Source of the DNA: Streptomyces sp. TLI_146
GTDB lineage: Bacteria; Actinomycetota; Actinomycetes; Streptomycetales; Streptomycetaceae
Length of the DNA stretch: 64,000 nucleotides
Assembly: GCF_002846415.1 (NCBI RefSeq)
Contig: NZ_PJMX01000001.1
Span: 5,890,001 to 5,954,000, forward strand
Reading direction: 5' to 3'
This document shows positions 61,584-64,000 of this stretch, piece after piece. The notes beneath the pieces were generated by a model, which saw nothing but the letters and a program-made list of their open reading frames with translations, was not told the origin of the DNA and made no database searches. Each line of letters starts with the position of its first letter. Position 1 is the first letter of the stretch. A program made the translations under genes and the position numbers.

Positions 61584-62471
61584 TCAGGCACCCCGCAGGA
61601 TCGACCCGATATGCGCCGCCGCCGTCGACAAGTGGCGGCGCGTTTCCGTGAGTTGGGACTCCGTCACGCCGTGGTCGCGGGCCGCGTCGCGGATGTCGTC
61701 GCGGAAGCGGTCCAGGAGGCGGTCCAGGTCGCGGGCCGGGTTGCCGGTGGCCGGGTCGTCGGCCCAGGCGGGCGGCGCGGGCTCCTTCGCCGCGGGGCGG
61801 GTGAAGCGGCCGAGCTCCTTCGTGATCTCGGCCAGACCCTCCCGTACGCCCGTGGGCCAGTCGCCCCGCGCGAAGTGGTCCTGCACCTGCTCCGCCACCC
61901 GCTGCATCTGCTCGCGCGCGCTGTCCTGGGCCTCCTTCGCCTGGCGGCGCGCCTGCTGGGCGTCCTCGCGGGCCCGGCGCGACTCGTCCTTCGCCCGGCG
62001 CGCCTGCTCCTTCCACTCCTGCTTGGCGCGCTTGAACTCCTCCTTGGCCTGCTGCCAGGTCTCGCCCTCACCGGAGTTGCCGGCCCGTGCCTCGCGCGCC
62101 TGGCGGCGCATGTCGTCGCGCAGGTCGCCCGCCGCGCCCCGGACATCCGCGCGGATCTCCGCCGCGAGCTCCGAGACCGACTCGCGGATCTCCAGCTCCA
62201 GGTCGGCCAGCTCGCCGCTGCGGCCCGCGAGTTCGGCGCGGCCCGCGTCGGTGATCGAGTACACCTTGCGGCCGCCCTCGGTGGTGTGGGTGACCAGACC
62301 CTCCGCCTCCAGCTTGGCGAGCCGCGGGTAGACCGTGCCGGCGCTCGGCGCGTACAGCCCCTGGAAGCGCTCCTCCAGGAGGCGGATCACCTCGTACCCG
62401 TGGCGCGGGGCCTCGTCGAGCAGCTTGAGGAGGTAGAGCCGCAGACGGCCGTGGGCGAAGACGGGGGGCAT
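61584..62471 (-). CDS. PadR-family regulator with long coiled-coil tail
   Basis: 295 residues. A PadR winged helix (1-95; LYAPSAGTVYPRLAKLEAEGL) is followed by a strongly charged helical region (about 95-205, with repeated EEFKRAKQEWKEQARRAKDE-type segments) and a C-terminal helical domain. PadR regulators usually have 100-200 residues, so this is unusually long. It follows the DUF4097 gene after a single base and probably controls that operon through the palindrome upstream. Confidence 0.9.
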   Translation of the reverse strand: MPPVFAHGRLRLYLLKLLDEAPRHGYEVIRLLEERFQGLYAPSAGTVYPRLAKLEAEGLVTHTTEGGRKVYSITDAGRAELAGRSGELADLELEIRESVSELAAEIRADVRGAAGDLRDDMRRQAREARAGNSGEGETWQQAKEEFKRAKQEWKEQARRAKDESRRAREDAQQARRQAKEAQDSAREQMQRVAEQVQDHFARGDWPTGVREGLAEITKELGRFTRPAAKEPAPPAWADDPATGNPARDLDRLLDRFRDDIRDAARDHGVTESQLTETRRHLSTAAAHIGSILRGA

Positions 62472-62472
62472 G

Positions 62473-63336
62473 TCAGAGCACCTTCTCGGTCGAGGGGGCG
62501 GCCGGCTCCGCCGGGTCGTGCGGCTCGGGGCGGCGCAGCAGCGCGAGCGAACCCGAGACCGTGGTCGCCCGCAGCGTGCCCCGGCCCGCCCCCAGCGTCC
62601 CGGTGATCCGCTTCGCTCCCCACTGCCCGCTGACCCGCAGGTCGTCGAAGGCGTTGGAGACCGCGCCGCTGGTGGTGTTCGCCTCCACCCTGGCGTCCGC
62701 CGCCGGGTGCTCCAGGCGGATCGCGATCTCGCCGGAGACCGTGGTCAGCTGGACGTCGGCGGGCTTCCCGGACGGGTCGAGGTCGAGCACCATGTCGCCG
62801 CTGACCGACTCCGCCCGTACGGACGTGGCCGCGCCCTCGATCACCGTGAGGTCGCCGGAGACCGACTGGAAGCGGAGGTCGCCGGTGACGGCCTGGGCCT
62901 CCACGTTCCCGGAGACGGTCTCCGCGCGGACCGAGCCGGACAGGCCGACGAGCGTGGTGTCGCCGGTGACGCCGCGTACGTCCGTACGCCCCCGGATCCC
63001 GGAGACCACGGCGGTCGCGCCGACCACGCCGACCTCGACGCCGCACGCGGAGGGCACGGTGAGCGAGACGACCGCGCTGCGCCGCCAGCCCTTGCGGTCG
63101 AACCACTTGAGGAAGCCCTTCCAGGGCAGGTCCTCGTAGGCGACAGTGAGCGTCCCGCCCCGCTGGGTGACGATCAGCGGCGGTCCGTCGAGCGCGGACA
63201 CCTCCAGGCGCGCGGAACCTTCCTCGGTCCCCACGACGTTCACCGTTCCGTTGACGATCCGCACGTTGAGCGCGGTCACCGGAGCGTCGAAGGTGAGTGT
63301 GCGCGGCTCCTCGACGGTCCACGTCGACTCGGCCAT
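62473..63336 (-). CDS. DUF4097 beta-helix/adhesin-like protein
   Basis: 287 residues rich in repeated short beta units such as VRAETVSGNV, LRFQSVSGDL and VRAESVSGDM, which suggest a right-handed beta-solenoid (DUF4097/putative adhesin domain). There is no signal peptide or membrane anchor, so it is likely cytoplasmic despite the adhesin label. It is paired with the PadR gene, a recurring partnership in actinobacteria and Firmicutes, with a PadR-like operator just upstream. Function unknown. Confidence 0.85.
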   Translation of the reverse strand: MAESTWTVEEPRTLTFDAPVTALNVRIVNGTVNVVGTEEGSARLEVSALDGPPLIVTQRGGTLTVAYEDLPWKGFLKWFDRKGWRRSAVVSLTVPSACGVEVGVVGATAVVSGIRGRTDVRGVTGDTTLVGLSGSVRAETVSGNVEAQAVTGDLRFQSVSGDLTVIEGAATSVRAESVSGDMVLDLDPSGKPADVQLTTVSGEIAIRLEHPAADARVEANTTSGAVSNAFDDLRVSGQWGAKRITGTLGAGRGTLRATTVSGSLALLRRPEPHDPAEPAAPSTEKVL

Positions 63337-63369
63337 GGCTCTGCCCTCCCTGGGCGGGTCATACGCAAC

Positions 63370-63398
63370 ATATCGCGTCTACTTGATAGACACGATAT
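63370..63398 (-). promoter_or_regulatory. PadR-type operator upstream of DUF4097-PadR
   Basis: The imperfect palindrome ATATCGCGTCTA-CTTGA-TAGACACGATAT lies 33 bp before the DUF4097 start. AT-rich ends around TCTA/TAGA fit a PadR site. Confidence 0.75.
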
Positions 63399-63481
63399 AT
63401 CGCGGATGGGGGAAGTCAAGGAGGCGTCCGGGAATGGAGGCTGGTGGGTGGAAACGGGTGAATTGCCCTAGCGTATGGATC

Positions 63482-64000
63482 ATGTCCAGCGTCTCGGGCG
63501 CCGCCCCCGCATCCGCCCCCGGAGCCCTGCTGCTGTGCCGCGCCGAGCCCGCGGCCGTCCGGCCCGCCGCGCACCTGCTGCGCGAGCGGATGCTGCTCGC
63601 CCCGGCCGGGGACGGCTGGAGCGTGCTCGTCCCGGCGACCAAGCCGTGGCGGAACGGCGTCGACCCGGTCGACCAGGTGCTCGCCGGGTGGGCGGCCGCA
63701 CTGGCCGTCGGCGCGAGCTGGCCCGTCGTGGCGCTCTGGTGGGACGAGGGGCGGGCCGGGTACACGCTGGCGTCCGGGTTCCGCCGCACGGTCGGCTATG
63801 TGTGGCTGGCCGACGGGACGGCGGCGGGGGAGGACGAGGCGATGCGTACGTTCGCGGCGCGGCTGGGGCTCGATCCCGTGCTCGACCTGGAGGAGCTCGA
63901 CCGGCTCACCCGGCCCGATCCGGCGGCCGACGCGCGGGCCCGGCTGCTCGGCCTCACCGCCGTGCTCGCCCGGGCGGGCGTCGCGCTGCCGGCCGGACTG
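63482..64000 (+). CDS. Unrecognised protein, 3' end outside window
   Basis: Open from ATG 63482 to the end of the window (173 residues visible) with no stop. The sequence is typical streptomycete coding DNA (third-position GC). It has no signal peptide and no motif I can name; KPWRNGVDPVDQVL and WWDEGRAGYTLASGFRR are distinctive stretches. No ribosome site is visible before the ATG, so the message may be leaderless or the start may lie elsewhere. Confidence 0.7.
   Translation, partial: MSSVSGAAPASAPGALLLCRAEPAAVRPAAHLLRERMLLAPAGDGWSVLVPATKPWRNGVDPVDQVLAGWAAALAVGASWPVVALWWDEGRAGYTLASGFRRTVGYVWLADGTAAGEDEAMRTFAARLGLDPVLDLEELDRLTRPDPAADARARLLGLTAVLARAGVALPAGL

Overview
The window is high-GC DNA with GTG/TTG starts, ATGA-type gene overlaps and few long gaps. 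It is clearly a Streptomyces chromosome: it carries DasR/DasABC, SigR/RsrA, a WblE-type WhiB protein, SigH with its anti-sigma factor, NsrR with a flavohemoglobin, a nickel superoxide dismutase, and a B12-riboswitch-controlled nrdAB operon. From memory, gene order resembles the S. coelicolor core stretch from about SCO5206 to SCO5261. I see no prophage, insertion sequence or CRISPR array. The ends cut two genes: a SEL1-repeat protein at the left and an unrecognised protein at the right.

Layout. 1-10 kb: initiator tRNA, catR/catA peroxide defence, CBS protein, hisN, a TetR/SMR exporter pair, an M50 protease-aroA-rsgA run, and an SRAP protein. 10-17 kb: sigR-rsrA with a recognisable SigR promoter and an alternative start, then an HD-GYP protein fused by overlap to a degenerate relative, a TPR protein and def. 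17-23 kb: nrdAB behind a cobalamin riboswitch and two NrdR boxes, then a monocarboxylate symporter with its small partner. 23-31 kb: the aminosugar block (dasR, dasA, dasBC, dasD, nagB, and a SIS-domain gene sharing a dre site with nagB). 31-38 kb: an SDR/TetR pair, pdtaS, wblE, a lipid kinase, and prsH-sigH. 38-43.5 kb: antiporter, PLP enzyme, amidase, hmp and nsrR, each of the last two preceded by an NsrR box.

43.7-47 kb holds the most striking locus. A protein with a cyclic-nucleotide-binding domain inserted in an encapsulin-like (EshA/EshB, family 2B) shell is followed by a short-chain polyprenyl diphosphate synthase and a GNAT acetyltransferase. This looks like a protein nanocompartment for isoprenoid chemistry. 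47-53 kb contains small regulator/target modules (TetR with a dihydrofolate-reductase-like protein; a DUF1648 membrane gene with an apparent one-base frameshift plus a YtrA-type GntR), sodN/sodX, and a lower-GC patch with a small secreted protein. 53-64 kb: a polar amino-acid ABC transporter, malic enzyme, a dehydrogenase, a secreted GH5 glycosidase of endoglycoceramidase type, an MBL-fold enzyme, and a DUF4097/PadR module with its operator.

A dispersed intergenic repeat with a core of about 45 bp occurs in at least nine full copies plus one degenerate copy, often as inverted pairs at gene ends. Two copies carry an extra 115 bp or so of near-identical flank. Assignments rest on reading the sequence and on recalled family knowledge. 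No database search was run.
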